A stretch of 64,000 nt of DNA from Amoebidium appalachense (GCA_963693365.1 CAVNZM010000006.1:4402001-4466000); one strand, 5' to 3'; shown: positions 28,634 through 41,949, numbered from the stretch's first letter. Made by a program: numbers and translations. The notes: a model not told the origin generated them from the letters alone.

Positions 28634-29092
28634 CGGTTAATAACGTGCAGGGGATTGATGGGGGCCCAACCAAACTTTGCATTAGGCAGTGTCTCTGTGT
28701 GGGTGATGTAACAAAACCGGTCGGACTGTCCCCCCTTTTCTGTGGGAAAAGTTATTGACCGTTGTACGTCCATATTAGGCAAAATGCGCTGTAATACATA
28801 GGGAAGGGGGGGGGGATTAAACGGTTAATAACGTGCAGGGGATTGATGGGGGCACAACCAAACTTTGCATGAGGGAGTGTCTCTGTGTGGGGGGTCTAAC
28901 AAAACCGGTCGGACTGTCTCCCCATTCCTGTGGGGAAAGTTATTAACCGTTGTACATCCATATTAGGCAAAATGCGCTATAATACATAGGGAAAAGGGGG
29001 GGCTTCAACAGTTAATAATGTGCAGGGGATTGTTGGGAGCACAACCAAACTTTGCATTAGGCAGTTTCTCTGTGTGGGGGGTCTAATTATCC
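28634..29092. repeat. 187-bp tandem repeat, two full copies and a partial one
   Basis: Units start at about 28634, 28821 and 29009 with AC(G/A)GTTAATAA(C/T)GTGCAGGGG and include a short G run. The third is cut off at about 29092. The units are roughly 90 percent identical. No coding potential. Confidence 0.88.
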
Positions 29093-30245
29093 CTACTATA
29101 ATCCCCTGCCGTTCCAGGCACCCACAAACTCTGCTAGTTGTTGTACCCCCTCAGCATCCGATTCGTTCTCTTATGTATTCTCTTTCAAGTATGCCAGCAT
29201 TCCCACGAAACCCCCATAAAACATCCATTGTTATATGTATCCAGAAGGCCCGGTGCCACCAGTTATTATTTACAATTTTACAAAAAAATTATTAACATCT
29301 AAAGTTACACATGACATATACTAATCCGTCTCAGCAGATTAGCCTAAGTCTACGATCGAGATCGGGGGGGGGGGGGGGGGGGGGGGGGGGGTGGCCCGGG
29401 TCCACAGATCATCAAGATCAAGTCCGGGGCCTCAAGATAGCTGTACAGCTGCGTGCATCTTGCCTCTGCCGGCGCAGGGCATTGGACCACGTCAGCCGGG
29501 ACAGCCGACCAATGGACCACTTTGGATCTATAATAGGCCGATCTGTGGAATGCGGCTCTGGAGCCATAGGGCCTTCCCGTGTGCAGACTGCGCAGCCGCG
29601 GCGCCATGGTTTTCCGTGCGAAACTTACAACACCTACAAGAACTGAAGCGACTCTATCTAACCTACTTTAAGCTAGTATAAGCGCACTTTTAGAGTAGTG
29701 AGTAATTGTATATGACACAAATAACAACAGTTTAAAATATTGGTTAAACAATCAAAAGCCCCGCACGCACATGCCTGCTCATCAGTAGAGCTGCAGTCTA
29801 CCTCCGGAGTCTAGATCTGTGGACGTGGTGGTATGGTGTGTGGTTCACGGAACTATGGTTAGAAGACGCCGTGACGTGGCCCAGTAGAGTGAAAAAGAAC
29901 CTATAAGAGCCAAAGGTTATGCAGAGACCACTTTAACCCGGTCACTGCAACTTTTTTTGTGTCATCGACAACAAGCCACTACACCTCAAACCTGTTACCG
30001 GAGCTTGTCCCACTGTACGCCCGTTCCAGAAGGTGCAAACAGTGGGGTTTTGGTGCTACCACTCAGAAGAAGCCAAATAAACATGACTTGGTTGTTCAGG
30101 CATAGGCTCAAGTTTGTCCCACCCCCATCATGCTCAACTTATACACTGCCCATAACCACCCACCTGCCCGCCCCTGACTGCATGGGAAGGCCCGCCCGTA
30201 CTAGTCCCCCCTCTACACAACTAACTTAGGCAAGAACACCAGGCC
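29093..30245. other. Spacer with no recognised gene
   Basis: One G run of about 28 nt at 29364-29391. Nothing else recognised on either strand. Confidence 0.5.
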
Positions 30246-31590
<1,345 letters not shown>

Positions 31591-33324
31591 CACAGTACAC
31601 ACACATGCGCAATACACACACACACTTACCCTGTGTAACGTTATAACAAACGACACACTGGCACAGTATATTAACCGGCCTCTTTTGGTGCAGTGGCGGT
31701 TTGCAAACACCCACGGTCCGGGTTAGTGCTAGCCCAAGACAACGTAACGTTAGATATAATTAGCAGCTTCTGCGCAGATCTTGTGTAGGGAGAGAACAGA
31801 CGGGTAGATGTACAAAGACTTAGAATAGAAAGAGAGCTGCCGGGTTTGCATTTCTTTTATCCGTGAGCAAGAGAAAGAAAAACAATACAGTTAAGTAGCA
31901 AGCATCTAATTCGACTTGTTTCATGTTAGTGGCAGTACATAGTGGGCTCGTACCGATACTAGTGCTACCTCTGCACACTGCACTGTGCAACAAAACACGT
32001 TGCACTCAAGTGACCTTTGGATGCAAGGGATACTTGACGAGACGATATATGCAACAAGTAATTTATTACAAAAAGAACAACAGGGTGTCTGTCAGAGTCT
32101 GCTGGTTGCGTTGGACGGTGTGGAAAACAGTCATGATGTGTTTTCGACCGAAACGCCTTCCCGTTGTCTGTATGTATATGGCTGACAGGGCATTCCACAA
32201 AAAGGTGGACTGAATGATCACGCTGTACGTGTGTATAATGTTCACACGCCATGCCTACTCTACCCCCAGAGAGTGTATTTGGCAGAAACGCACCATGCAG
32301 GCAGTAAATGTTCAACACCCGTAATACTTGTGCATATGTTTAACTACGGTGCATGTGTGATGCCCTCATGATCACGAATGGCTAAGAAAAACGCCCAACG
32401 CAACAAGCCTGCAAACCCCAAAATAACTAAGACGATAGAAACTATCATCTATAATAAAAAGCATCTGTGTAGCATTTTGAGGAAAAAGCAAATATTGTTA
32501 CGTAAAGGGGTTTGTCTTTGCCAGAAGTAGCTTCTACGTCGGGCAGCTGGAGCCGCTGCCAGGCAGCCCGACAAACGACGGCCCTATGGCGGCCAACCTC
32601 GGGTGTTGGAGCGAAGCAAAAAATTGATCGATTTTTGAATAGTAGATCCAAAGTGGTCCCTAATTAGTGTGTAGGATAGATCGTAGGAGGACTTAGGAAT
32701 GTGATTGTTCGGGCAGAAGCCCTTTTGTAAGTATTGGCAAGGTTTGATAGTGTATGTTGCCAAACGTATTTATATATTTAGATGTAGAGGAAAGGGGGGG
32801 AGGGAGGGGGGGGGAGGATAGTATGAAATGTAGATTTAGACTCTGCGGTGCCACTAGGGGGAGGGTGAGGGGTGAGACATGGATAAATATATTAGTTGAG
32901 TAGATCGACTTAGCTCGTGCAGGCGCACGATAAAAGTAGATCGGAATGTTTGGAATGTGGCATCGTAGGGGGCCAGGTGATGATGATCTTTGAGGGCACG
33001 GCCTTGATGGCCTCAGTTGTAACTTAGTCTCATTCCGTACGGATCTAAGTTTGCCCGTCTGAGCCTGGTCTGAATAAACTTTACCGTTTTTCCGTACACG
33101 TTCGTTCCTTTTCGTGTGTGTACACTTAAGAGAGTGCCGCGTCTCTAGTACATATACATTAGGATACGACAAGCTACACCCCCTATCTGTCTAATGATAG
33201 TGGTATCATATAGCTACACAGCAGCCCCTCCAGATGCTCAATTAAAATGTACACAGCTTGGTTTTTTACTACTAGTGCTAATTTATGTGAGTTCAACATG
33301 GCCTGCCATGACCTTCCTATCGAT
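31591..33324. other. Spacer with no recognised gene
   Basis: Short overlapping frames at 31920-32320 on both strands have ordinary amino-acid composition, but no family or splice structure could be assigned. Nothing else was found. Confidence 0.45.
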
Positions 33325-34175
33325 ACGGTAAACCCATCCATCAGGCGGGGTTTTCAGACGTCTAATGACAGTCTTACGATGGGGCATCATAATATCATCT
33401 AACGATGTCGTAATTTGCAGGTGTTTACGGCATACATGGTGTGTCGTGGACCTTCAAATGGATACTGTAAACCAATCCATAAGGCGGGTTTTCAGACGTC
33501 TATAATTGACAGTCTTACGTTGGGTGTCGCAAGAGCATGTTACGATGTCGTACTCTGGGGGGGTTTACGACAACTAATGGTTGTCGAGGACATTCATATG
33601 GATATTGTAAACCCATCCATTCGACGGTTGTTTCCGACGTCTTAAGACAGTCTTCCGAGGGGGTGCAGCAAGACCATCTTATGATGTCGTAATCCGGAGG
33701 TGTGCACGACATGTAAACCAATCCATTAGGCGGATTTTCAGACGTCTATTGACAGTCTTACGTTGGGTGTCGCAAGAGCATGTTACGATGTCGTACTCTA
33801 GGGGGGGTTTACGACAACTAATGGTTGTCGAGGACGTTCATATGGATATGGATATTGTAAACCCATCCATTCGACGGTTGTTTCCGACGTCTAAAGGCAG
33901 CCTGAGTCTCCCGAGGGGATGCAGCAAGACCATCTTATGATGTCGTAATCCGGAGGTGTGCACGACATACAGTGTACATCCCATGTATGGGGTTAGGAGT
34001 ACCACAAAAGTTGTGGTTGCTGTAAACCCATCCATAGGTGTGGTTAGGGTTATACATTTGGCTGTCCAAATACTGTCGGTCATCCCTAAAGGGGTCGTAA
34101 ACCACTCCGCCGACGGTCTACGAAGTCGTCGACGGGTTTGGAGGGTTTTCCTTCATATAGCGTAAACCCACCCAT
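33325..34175. repeat. Degenerate tandem repeat, period about 105-165 bp
   Basis: The motif GTAAACC(C/A)ATCCAT recurs at about 33330, 33468, 33608, 33713, 33858, 34022 and 34152. Conserved neighbours are TTTCAGACGTCTA, GACAGTCTTACG and ATGATGTCGTAAT. Two sub-types alternate, GGCGGGTTTTCAGACG and CGACGGTTGTTTCCGACG, giving a higher-order unit of about 245 bp (33463-33707 and 33708-33955). No gene. Confidence 0.85.
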
Positions 34176-35597
34176 TAGACAGTCCTAAACCAGTGCCAAC
34201 CCATCGACGAGGTCTTCGGTGGGGCAAGAACAGGGAAGCAGAGACACAGTCACGGTGGTGCAGTGTAAAAACACCACAAACACACGGGAACAAGGAACAA
34301 GGGAAACAGGAACGATCGGAGCAGTGTACACAATGATGTTTGGACACAACTAAACTAAAATTATGTCGATCTCGTATATAAATATTCGAAATTCCCTTAA
34401 GTCAAACCTATCCGTGATTTTCGACCAGTCAGAAATCAGATCTGTCTCTAAAAGAAACCAATCACTAAGAACTAATTGCTTTCAGAGAGATCCGTGTGGT
34501 ATATTATACCGGATATCTAGTATGGATGTACACAGGTTGAGATATACGAGCACGTGTACATGTATATATACCACTGTGTTTGATCTGAGGTAGGCCAGCA
34601 TGCATGTCCCCCCCAGTCTTGTGCGCATGAGCATGGAGTTAAACATATGTGCACGTGCAGCTTGCAGGATTATTCATGGGAAAACAGATATAATAGTCAC
34701 ATGGGACCGACACGTAGTAGAGGAACCATGAGCGTTAAGTTATAGTTTTATCATGGGAAAATATGCAAGTAGCCGTGAGGTATGACTGTGGAATGCATCG
34801 ATAGTCAAGTACTGTCACCCGATTGGCTCACTAAGTTTATCGGAACCGTGATAGCCATGGGACAGAACCGTGAACCGTATGTGATTGGCTCTCGTAGCCA
34901 AAAAGGACATACCGATGCGCATGTCTGAGCCGCTGTGCGAGCTCCGATATAAGGGCATGTCGGGGGCTTCAGAGCTCACTCAGTGTGCTCGGCTTACTAG
35001 GTGTAAGTAGGACTAGCACGTAACTTAGCAAAGCGTGGTCTAGTCAACCCCGTTCATTTACAAATATATTGTTTGTCACAGACACACGATCATTTTATAC
35101 AACACCGGTACGCGGATATGTACATGATAGGGCACAGACACTAGCGAAGATCATCTCATGTCAATGATTATCGAGGAAGTGAGGGGAAGTTCCAACCTAT
35201 GATACACTGCAAAGACTCAGACATACCACACTTAACCTTGATGATTGGTTAAAGCACGGCAACACATGAAAACTAAAGTAAATTAATGAAGTCTGATCAC
35301 ACATGTCAACCCAAGTGTAGCCTAAGTGTGTTACCGTCCAATCAACACATATTAAGTAACGCAAATCTACCTAAGTTAAACATATATTAGTAGAAAAGAA
35401 ATACGATTATACACATGAAAAACAAGGAGAGGAAGAAAAGAAAATAAAGAAGGAGAAAGAGAAAGGAGAAGAGAGCACAGTTCAATAAACAAGATAGTAA
35501 TAGTATAACCATAACTAAAGATATTTATGTACACACGAACATGTAAACGTCTCTCCCTGAGTGGGTGGATCCGTGTACACACACACTAATATTCTAA
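34176..35597. other. Spacer with no recognised gene
   Basis: AT-moderate unique DNA. No open frame with family resemblance, no microsatellite of note. Confidence 0.5.
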
Positions 35598-35751
35598 CCG
35601 GTGTTCCCATTAGCCGACGGTTTGGGAGGGGAGTTGCGGCAGTACTCGTTGCCTGCAAGAATATGCTGGCATATGTTTCTTTGGCAATTAATTGGCGGAG
35701 CTCGGGTGTTTTACGAGAGTTCGCATATTATAGAAACTCTGCCGGGAGCTG
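35598..35751 (-). mobile_element. LINE fragment, left half of an interrupted copy
   Basis: The reverse complement matches ORF1 of the LINE from about 8790 back to 8642. It stops at 35751, where the inverted terminal repeat of the large block begins. The same LINE copy resumes at 52118. Confidence 0.88.
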
Positions 35752-35873
35752 CAGCCCAGGTGATTTTCAAAAGATGAAATCTGAAATATTATGGAAGCGA
35801 CGAAGCGCGCTGGTTAAATCTGAGATATCCAGATGTGATCGTACGCTGTCGCCGGCATACTGCCAGCGCCCTA

Positions 35874-35943
35874 CAGATTTGATCGTATCATCAGATATCT
35901 GGTCATAGTGCGCCAAAATCTGGGGCCGTACGATCAAATCTGG
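35874..35943. repeat. Subterminal inverted repeat
   Basis: CAGATTTGATCGTA (35874-35887) pairs with TACGATCAAATCTG (35930-35943). Related ATCTG and GATCGTACG motifs cluster between 35817 and 35945. Subterminal repeats near an inverted end are typical transposase-binding arrangements. Confidence 0.75.
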
Positions 35944-36102
35944 TTTGTTTTGGGCCCGATCGGATTGGTTAGCGGCGCTTCCAAAAAAGGCTAGCCAATA
36001 TGATAAAAACCATTGGCCAATTCTCTGCAGTAGAATCGACATGAAAATAGCTATATATGGGTTGTCGGTCATCCAATTAAATGCGGCGGATATCAAGGGG
36101 TT

Positions 36103-36235
36103 CACATCACTCACTCGTGCTTGCCTCATGCCCCCCGTGTCCGTGGAGTGCAGGCCGTCGTGCCTGCACCCAAGGGGCTGGCCGAGGCGGGGGCCGCCAG
36201 GGGGGGGTCCATGCCATGAGCCCCCCCCCGCACCA
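36103..36235 (-). repeat. Terminal repeat B2, YR element 1
   Basis: Begins ACATCACTCACTCGTGCTTG on the plus strand and ends GCACCA. It matches 36628-36758, 46312-46442 and 46834-46964. Confidence 0.88.
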
Positions 36236-36349
36236 GCCGGGGCTGGGCCCCGCCTCGACATGCTTTATTGCCGCTGCAATCGGGCTGTGAGCCAGTCACA
36301 GTCGCATACGTACACCGTCATGTATACAGACTTAGAGGTGGGTGGGTGG

Positions 36350-36627
36350 GAGCCGCCGTGTGCTAGCCACCGAAAACGCAATCGTGCTAACAAAAACCGT
36401 ACGTGCAGCACACGGCGAAAACGAAGGTGGCCTGCATCTGCAGTGTGCTGCGCCGGAAATACCGGCGCTGGTGGCGCCTGACGTCAGGCGCTGCGCCAGA
36501 CCGATGTCAGCCGCCGCTGCGGCTGCGCCTGGCGCCGCGGCCCGTGACGTCATGGGCCGCCTGGCTGCCTGCGCCCGAAGTGATCCGTGAAACATCTTTC
36601 ATCTGCTGCGCATATGAAACGTACATT
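36350..36627 (-). repeat. Internal repeat A2, YR element 1
   Basis: 278 bp, beginning GAGCCGCCGTGTGCTAGCCA and ending ATGAAACGTACATT. It matches 41505-41782, 46556-46833 and 51680-51957. It contains short palindromes such as GGCGCCTGACGTCAGGCGC. Confidence 0.92.
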
Positions 36628-36768
36628 CACATCACTCACTCGTGCTTGCCTCATGCCCCCCGTGTCCGGGGAGTGCAGGCCGTCGTGCCTGCACCCAAGG
36701 GGCTGGCCGAGGCGGGGGCCGCCAGGGGGGGTCCATGCCATGATCCCCCCCCGCACCACAAGGCCCCC

Positions 36769-37881
36769 CTACTGCGATGTAGGGGGTCCGCCCCAAGGTC
36801 CCGTGGCGAGGCCCTGGTGTGACCAGACGGTGGCAATGGAGGCTTGCACGTCGCGGTGGGGCAGCCGGATGTAGACCATGAATGCGTCTGATGCCCAGCG
36901 GCCAAGGGCTTTGATGGTGGCGTCGGGTAGGCCCGCTCTCTCAGCTGCAGTGGCCCCCCTTATGCGCAGGCTGTGGCCGGCGTACCGGTCGGGGTCGTAG
37001 CCCGCATGGTGTAGAGCTGTGCGGAAACCGGCGATGAAGGTGCTCTTGAGGTAAGGGCTGCCGTCGACGCTGAACAGGGGTGCATCTGGGTGGATGCCTG
37101 CCCTGGTTGACGAGACCCCCAGGAAGAGGGCTAGATTGGCTGCTGGGCAGAAGGAAGGCTCCTCCGGGAAGGCGGGCACCCGGATGGTAACACCCTTGCC
37201 CGTGGGGTCGGTCTTAGATGTCGGCAGGAAGACTGTTGCCCCAATCAGGCGGCCACCCTGCCATAGGAGCTGGACGTCGCGACGCTTGGCGTGAAGGAGG
37301 GGGTTGAACTTGGCCGCAGATTTGGACGTGAACTCGCCCGAGCGCAGGAGGCACGAGCTGCCAAGCAGCAGGGCAGCCCACAGACGCAGGGCCTCCAATG
37401 AAGAGCCCGGTTGGATGACTGGGAGGAGGGCGCGGAGGTCGGCTGGGAGGAGGGGCTCGAGCACTCGTTTGGGCCGGTGGCTGCCTTCCAGCAGCAGGAA
37501 GCGGCCAGCCCCGCGGATAAACCACTGAAGGCTCTGCTGGCCGGAGCCCGCTGGTGGTGCCATGCCCAAGCTGCGGTGCAGGCTGTTGACGGCGGAGACG
37601 ATGCTGGGCATGGTCCGGGCTTGCACCGCACGCATGGCGCACCAGGCAAGGAACAGCTGCACTTGGGCTGGGCAGGCTGGCAGGTAGCCACCATCAGGAT
37701 TGCGGCAGTCCATTGCGTAGATGAAGTCGATAAACTGGCGCTGGTAGGACGAGTAGGAGGACTCCGTGCTGTCACCCACTGACAGCCGAGTGATGGTGCG
37801 GGCCACCTCCGGGACACGGGCCAAAACCTCGGGGGTGAACCACTGGGCAAGCCTACCATGGTCGCCACCAAAGGGGAGCAA
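36769..37881 (-). CDS. Tyrosine recombinase, YR element 1
   Basis: About 370 codons. The C-terminal catalytic region carries LLRSGEF (first Arg region), HSLRIRGATAAERAG (H-x-x-R) and GRWASDAFMVYIR (Trp and nucleophile Tyr), the tyrosine recombinase order R-HxxR-W-Y. The enzyme would integrate the circular DNA copy. Compared with copy 2 the residue after HSLRI is Arg rather than Gly. The frame has no early ATG: it opens after a stop at about 37910 and the first good codon context is a TTG. A strong acceptor-like TCCCTGCAG lies just upstream (about 37886-37894), so expression by splicing is possible. Confidence 0.88.
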   Translation of the reverse strand: MLPFGGDHGRLAQWFTPEVLARVPEVARTITRLSVGDSTESSYSSYQRQFIDFIYAMDCRNPDGGYLPACPAQVQLFLAWCAMRAVQARTMPSIVSAVNSLHRSLGMAPPAGSGQQSLQWFIRGAGRFLLLEGSHRPKRVLEPLLPADLRALLPVIQPGSSLEALRLWAALLLGSSCLLRSGEFTSKSAAKFNPLLHAKRRDVQLLWQGGRLIGATVFLPTSKTDPTGKGVTIRVPAFPEEPSFCPAANLALFLGVSSTRAGIHPDAPLFSVDGSPYLKSTFIAGFRTALHHAGYDPDRYAGHSLRIRGATAAERAGLPDATIKALGRWASDAFMVYIRLPHRDVQASIATVWSHQGLATGPWGGPPTSQ

Positions 37882-37924
37882 GCCACCTGCAGGGACAGAG
37901 CTGTGTGAGCATCATGCCTAGAGT

Positions 37925-38004
37925 CCCAGGGGGGGGGGGGGGGGGGGGTAAAGGCAACGAGCGGGGTGGGCGGCAGGCAAGCGGGTGCACAGGCAGGCAA
38001 ACAA

Positions 38005-38039
<35 letters not shown>

Positions 38040-38300
38040 CGTAGCTAAAGGGCAGAGGATGCATGCAGCGCTGGCAGGGAGGGCGGGGGAAGGGGGAGGG
38101 GGGGGTATGCGCGCACAAGCCGCGGTGTAGGCGTGCGTGTGTGTGCGCTAGTGTGTGGGTGTGTATGAGCATGTGTGTGTAACACCGAGGTTAAGCATGC
38201 ACGATCGAAGGGGCGGGTGGAGGGGGTGGCAGGGTGGGGTTGGGGGGGTTGGGGGAGGGAAGGAGGGGGGGGGGGGGGGGGGGGGGGGCAGGACACGCCA
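37925..38300. repeat. G runs between the pol and YR frames, element 1
   Basis: G runs at about 37930-37948, 38007-38039 and 38268-38288 (C runs on the sense strand). Equivalent runs with different lengths occur in element 2 at 48134-48150, 48206-48238 and 48461-48490. Confidence 0.88.
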
Positions 38301-38583
38301 CAAGCAGTTGGCACTGCGGGCCAGCACAGAACAAAGCGGCACACCGTGTGTACACCGTAAGACCGTAATGTATTGTCCCAAACACTCCACCGGGTGAGTG
38401 AGGGAATCCGAGCGAATGTGTGTAGTGGGGGGGGGGCCGGCCCCGGCCGCCACTGCAGAACATGAATCGTGCGATATACAAAGTGGGAAGGGGGGAAGGG
38501 GGGGTGTCGGTGCCCCCCACAGCCCACACGCCAAGCCCAATACGAAGGCAAAGGAACAGGGGAGGGGGCTCGGCCCAGCCCCA

Positions 38584-41373
38584 TCACGAGAGAGGGGCAG
38601 CAAACCACCCCGCTAGCCACTCAGGCACGGGTGTTGGGACAGGTGCGTGCCACGGGTGCAGCCGGTCGAAAGTGGCCCACTGTGCCCGCGAGATGGCATC
38701 CGCAATCGAGTTTTCCACGCCAGGGATGTGCTTGGCCGAGACCAGCACCGTGTAGCGCATTTCCATCAGCGTGATGAGACGCAGCACCCGGGCAATGGCA
38801 GGGACGGGGGAGTGACGGGACGCGATCGTAGATACTGCACCGTCGTTATCGGTGAGCACGCGTATGTGGTTGTTGCGACAGCTGGGACCCCAACAGGCCA
38901 GGGCCACGGCAATGTCAACCAGCTCAAACAGCACGGAAGCCCACACATCTCCGCCAGCAATGACCGTGCGCCAATGGTCCGTCCATGCTAGGTGAAACCA
39001 CGCTTGACCCCAGTAGCCACCGCATCCTATGATGCCGGCCGCATCTGTGGTGAACATGTGATGCACGGGGGGGGTAAGCACACGTATGCCGTTCCACTCG
39101 GGGAGGAACTCCGACCACAGCACAACGTCGGCTCGTGCGTCGGCGCAGACACGGATGTGGTGGTGGGGCCCTAGGCCGGCCCTCTCAGCCTCCGCCAGCA
39201 GATGAAGCAAGCGTTGAAGAAAGGCACGGGCACGCCCCAGCGCCACAACCTGAGCACACCACATGAGCTTGCCGCACAGGGACCGTAGGTCTCGAACAGT
39301 GGCCTTGGTGCGACCCCGCCAATCGGCTAGCAGGGCCCGGAGCTCGGTCAGCTTGACGGCAGGTAAGCGGGCCTCCATGCGCAGAGTGTCCCACTCGAGC
39401 CCAGAGTAGATGAGCGTGTGTGAGGGCAGCTGCACTTTGTCGTCGGCAAGCGTAACACCCACCTTCGAGCACACCCACCGAAACACCAGCATGTTGAAGG
39501 CGCACTCTTGCAGCGTATGGCCGCCGAAAAAGAAGTCGTCCACAAAATGCTGTGTCTCTGTGGCGTTGAGGGCGTGGGCGAAGTGCTGCAGGGCCTGAGC
39601 TATGCGTTCCCAGAACGCTGGGCTGGACCGCAAGCCAAACGGTAGGCGGGTCTCCACATAGAACGCGCCTAGCAGCTGGAACGACAGCAGTGGCTGGTCG
39701 TCTGGGTGCACCGGGCCGTGACGAAAGGCACCCTTCACGTCGTATGCCCCGAGGAAGCAGCCCTGGCCGAGCCGAGCTACTGTTTGCATCACCGTGCGGA
39801 TGGTGATGTACTCCAGCTGATCCGGGTAATCGACCCCATCGTTGATACTGGAGCCACGCGGGAAGGAAAGGTCGTGGATGCGGCGGACGCCCGTGCCGCC
39901 CTTTTTGGGAACTGCCCCGAGGGGCGAGGATACAAAATAAGGATAAAGGGCCACCATCTCGTCGCGGGTGAAGGGGCCCAGGATGTGGCCGCATTGTCCA
40001 CGCATGCCACTTCCTTCGCAATGTCGGCTGCAAGCTGCTCACGGGCCGCCAGCGCGGACGGGTGGTTTCGGCCCACCCGGGTGACCCGCTCGCCGAAGTA
40101 ACCGACCGAGAAGCCCAGCTCTAAGTCGCGGAGCAGAGCCTGCTGAAACGCACTGTCGGGGTGCGGAAACAGCTCAAACAAACGGCGGAAGTTGGGGACA
40201 GATACGGTCTGTGGTGGTGCCGCTGGGGGGGGTGACCATGGGCCCCGCAGGGCAACGGAGAGGGCAGGCCCAGCGCTGACGTCAGCCCCTGCCCGAAAGG
40301 GGGCTGGGCCCCCTAAGCCGGGTTGGCCCCCCCTTCCCCCGCCCCGTTGGCTGGGTTGGGAGGGCAGGCGTGTGCGCCGTGCGCCGCTGAGCCGCACTTC
40401 AGGCAGGCGTGCTTGTAGCGGCAAGGGTTTGGTCCCTTCCTGGTGCAGCCCTTGGCCGTGTTGAAGCCCCGGCATATCTCATCCGCAGCAGGGGCCGGGC
40501 TGGCGCGAGGGCTGGCTGTGGCCCCCCCAGAGGCAGGCTGCCGGGGTGTGCGGGGAGCGGTGGGTGCCTGGTGCAGGCGGGCACCAGACAGGGACACGGC
40601 CAGCTGCACAGCGTCGGGGGCGTTGAGTGGGCGGCCAGAGGCAGCGCACGACCGGCGGTGTGCATCCTCCCAGCGCATGATGGCAGCCCACTGGTACTCG
40701 GGTGCCAGCTCAGTGGCCACAAACTCGGCGTGGGCCAGCAGGGCCGTGACGGGGGCGTTGGCGTTGATGCGTAGGCGTAGCAGCTGCAAGATGCAGCGCA
40801 GGTAGGTCTGCAGGTCCGGGCACAGGGCGGGCTGGCGCTGGGTGCCAGGCGTCTGCAGCACAACCGTGCCAGCAGGCAGGCCAGGCAGGGAAACCGGCTG
40901 GCGCTGCGTGTGGACAGAAGAGCCCGTGGGCGGCAGCAGGTCGAGTAAAGCGAAATGCTGCATAGGCTCGAAGATGGCAGCCCCCCGGACCTCCGGGGAC
41001 AGGTGGGGGCAGGGTGGGTTCGACTGGCTGCGCTGGCTGGCCCCCCAAACGGCCAGTTGCAGGGCATTGGGCGGCGGAGGCAGCTGGTGCATGTCGCCGC
41101 CCTGAGGGTCCTCCTCACGGGGGCGCTTGTTGGCGTTGCCGGGGGGTTGCTCTACAGCATCCACGGCCCCCGCCGCAGCGGCAGGGGGCCCCGTGACAGG
41201 GGGGTTCCTACCGGTTCCGCCCCCGCCAAGGTTGACGAGGTGGGGGAAGGCGCGCAGGAGAAGATCTTGCTGGGAAGGGGGGGCCGGGCTGGCCTTCAGG
41301 GCCTGACGGGTCGCGTTGGCCACCTCAGAAGCAAACATGCGAATGGTCGCTGCCAGCTCAGGGGTCAGGGCAA

Positions 41374-41427
<54 letters not shown>

Positions 41428-41500
41428 CGTCCTGCACAGGAGGGCGCGCCTCCTGCCCTGCCTGTGCTGCAGGGCCATTGTCTGTTGGGTCTACTTCCAT
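38584..41500 (-). pseudogene. Gag-RT-RNase H polyprotein, YR element 1, two frameshifts
   Basis: It starts MEVDPTDNG at 41500, 5 bp inside A1. A glutamine run (about 18, CTG repeats on the plus strand), a CCCH plus CX2CX4HX4C zinc segment (CRGFNTAKGC, then CLKCGSAAHGAHAC), RT (SPLGAVPKKGGTGVRRIHD, FVDDFFFGG) and RNase H (TDAAG, TDNDGAVSTI, then ISRAQW) follow in three different frames. Relative to the intact copy there is one C missing from a C8 tract near 40330 and a 10-nt insertion near 39995. The protein products would be truncated at the zinc segment. Confidence 0.9.
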
Positions 41501-41504
41501 ACTT

Positions 41505-41782
41505 GAGCCGCCGTGTGCTAGCCACCGAAAACGCAATCGTGCTAACAAAAACCGTACGTGCAGCACACGGCGAAAACGAAGGTGGCCTGCATCTGCAGTG
41601 TGCTGCGCCGGAAATACCGGCGCTGGTGGCGCCTGACGTCAGGCGCTGCGCCAGACCGATGTCAGCCGCCGCTGCGGCTGCGCCTGGCGCCGCGGCCCGT
41701 GACGTCATGGGCCGCCCGGCTGCCTGCGCCCGAAGTGATCCGTGAAACATCTTTCATCTGCTGCGCATATGAAACGTACATT
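41505..41782 (-). repeat. Terminal repeat A1, YR element 1
   Basis: 278-bp sense 5' end of the element, nearly identical to 36350-36627. It presumably holds the promoter, because the Gag ATG (41500) lies 5 bp downstream. Confidence 0.9.
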
Positions 41783-41871
41783 GATGCGGGACAATATCCA
41801 GTTGTCCGGCGTCGAGGCCGCGGGCCTCGAGCTTTATTATTATTACTATAAAAACATGGAGCCGTGCGTAC

Positions 41872-41875
<4 letters not shown>

Positions 41876-41937
<62 letters not shown>
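41876..41937. repeat. (TA)n array
   Basis: About 60 bp of TA followed by CA repeats, between YR element 1 and the unknown spliced gene. Confidence 0.95.

Positions 41938-41949
<12 letters not shown>

Larger units (their letters stand above)
36103..41782 (-). mobile_element. YR retrotransposon copy 1, PAT/Ngaro-type split direct repeats
   Basis: On the sense (minus) strand the order is A1 (41782-41505), Gag, RT, RNase H, tyrosine recombinase, B1 (36758-36628), A2 (36627-36350), a unique spacer, B2 (36235-36103). A1 and A2 are 278 bp each and nearly identical; B1 and B2 are about 130 bp. This A1-ORFs-B1A2-B2 arrangement is the split direct repeat architecture of DIRS-order elements that integrate through a circular intermediate, and it produces no target duplication. 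Copy 1 is about 98 percent identical to copy 2 but carries two frameshifts. Confidence 0.92.

Noticed and set aside
31923-32320. Overlapping 66-117 codon frames on both strands
   Set aside because: Ordinary composition but no family, no splice sites and no start context; not enough to call a gene.
36081-36590. Short frames within the A and B repeats of the YR elements (repeated at 46.3-46.8 and 51.7 kb)
   Set aside because: They recur only because the repeats recur; they are non-coding terminal repeats.
36103-41782. LTR (Gypsy/Copia) retrotransposon or retrovirus interpretation
   Set aside because: There are no simple LTRs, no protease or DDE integrase. A tyrosine recombinase and split direct repeats are present instead.
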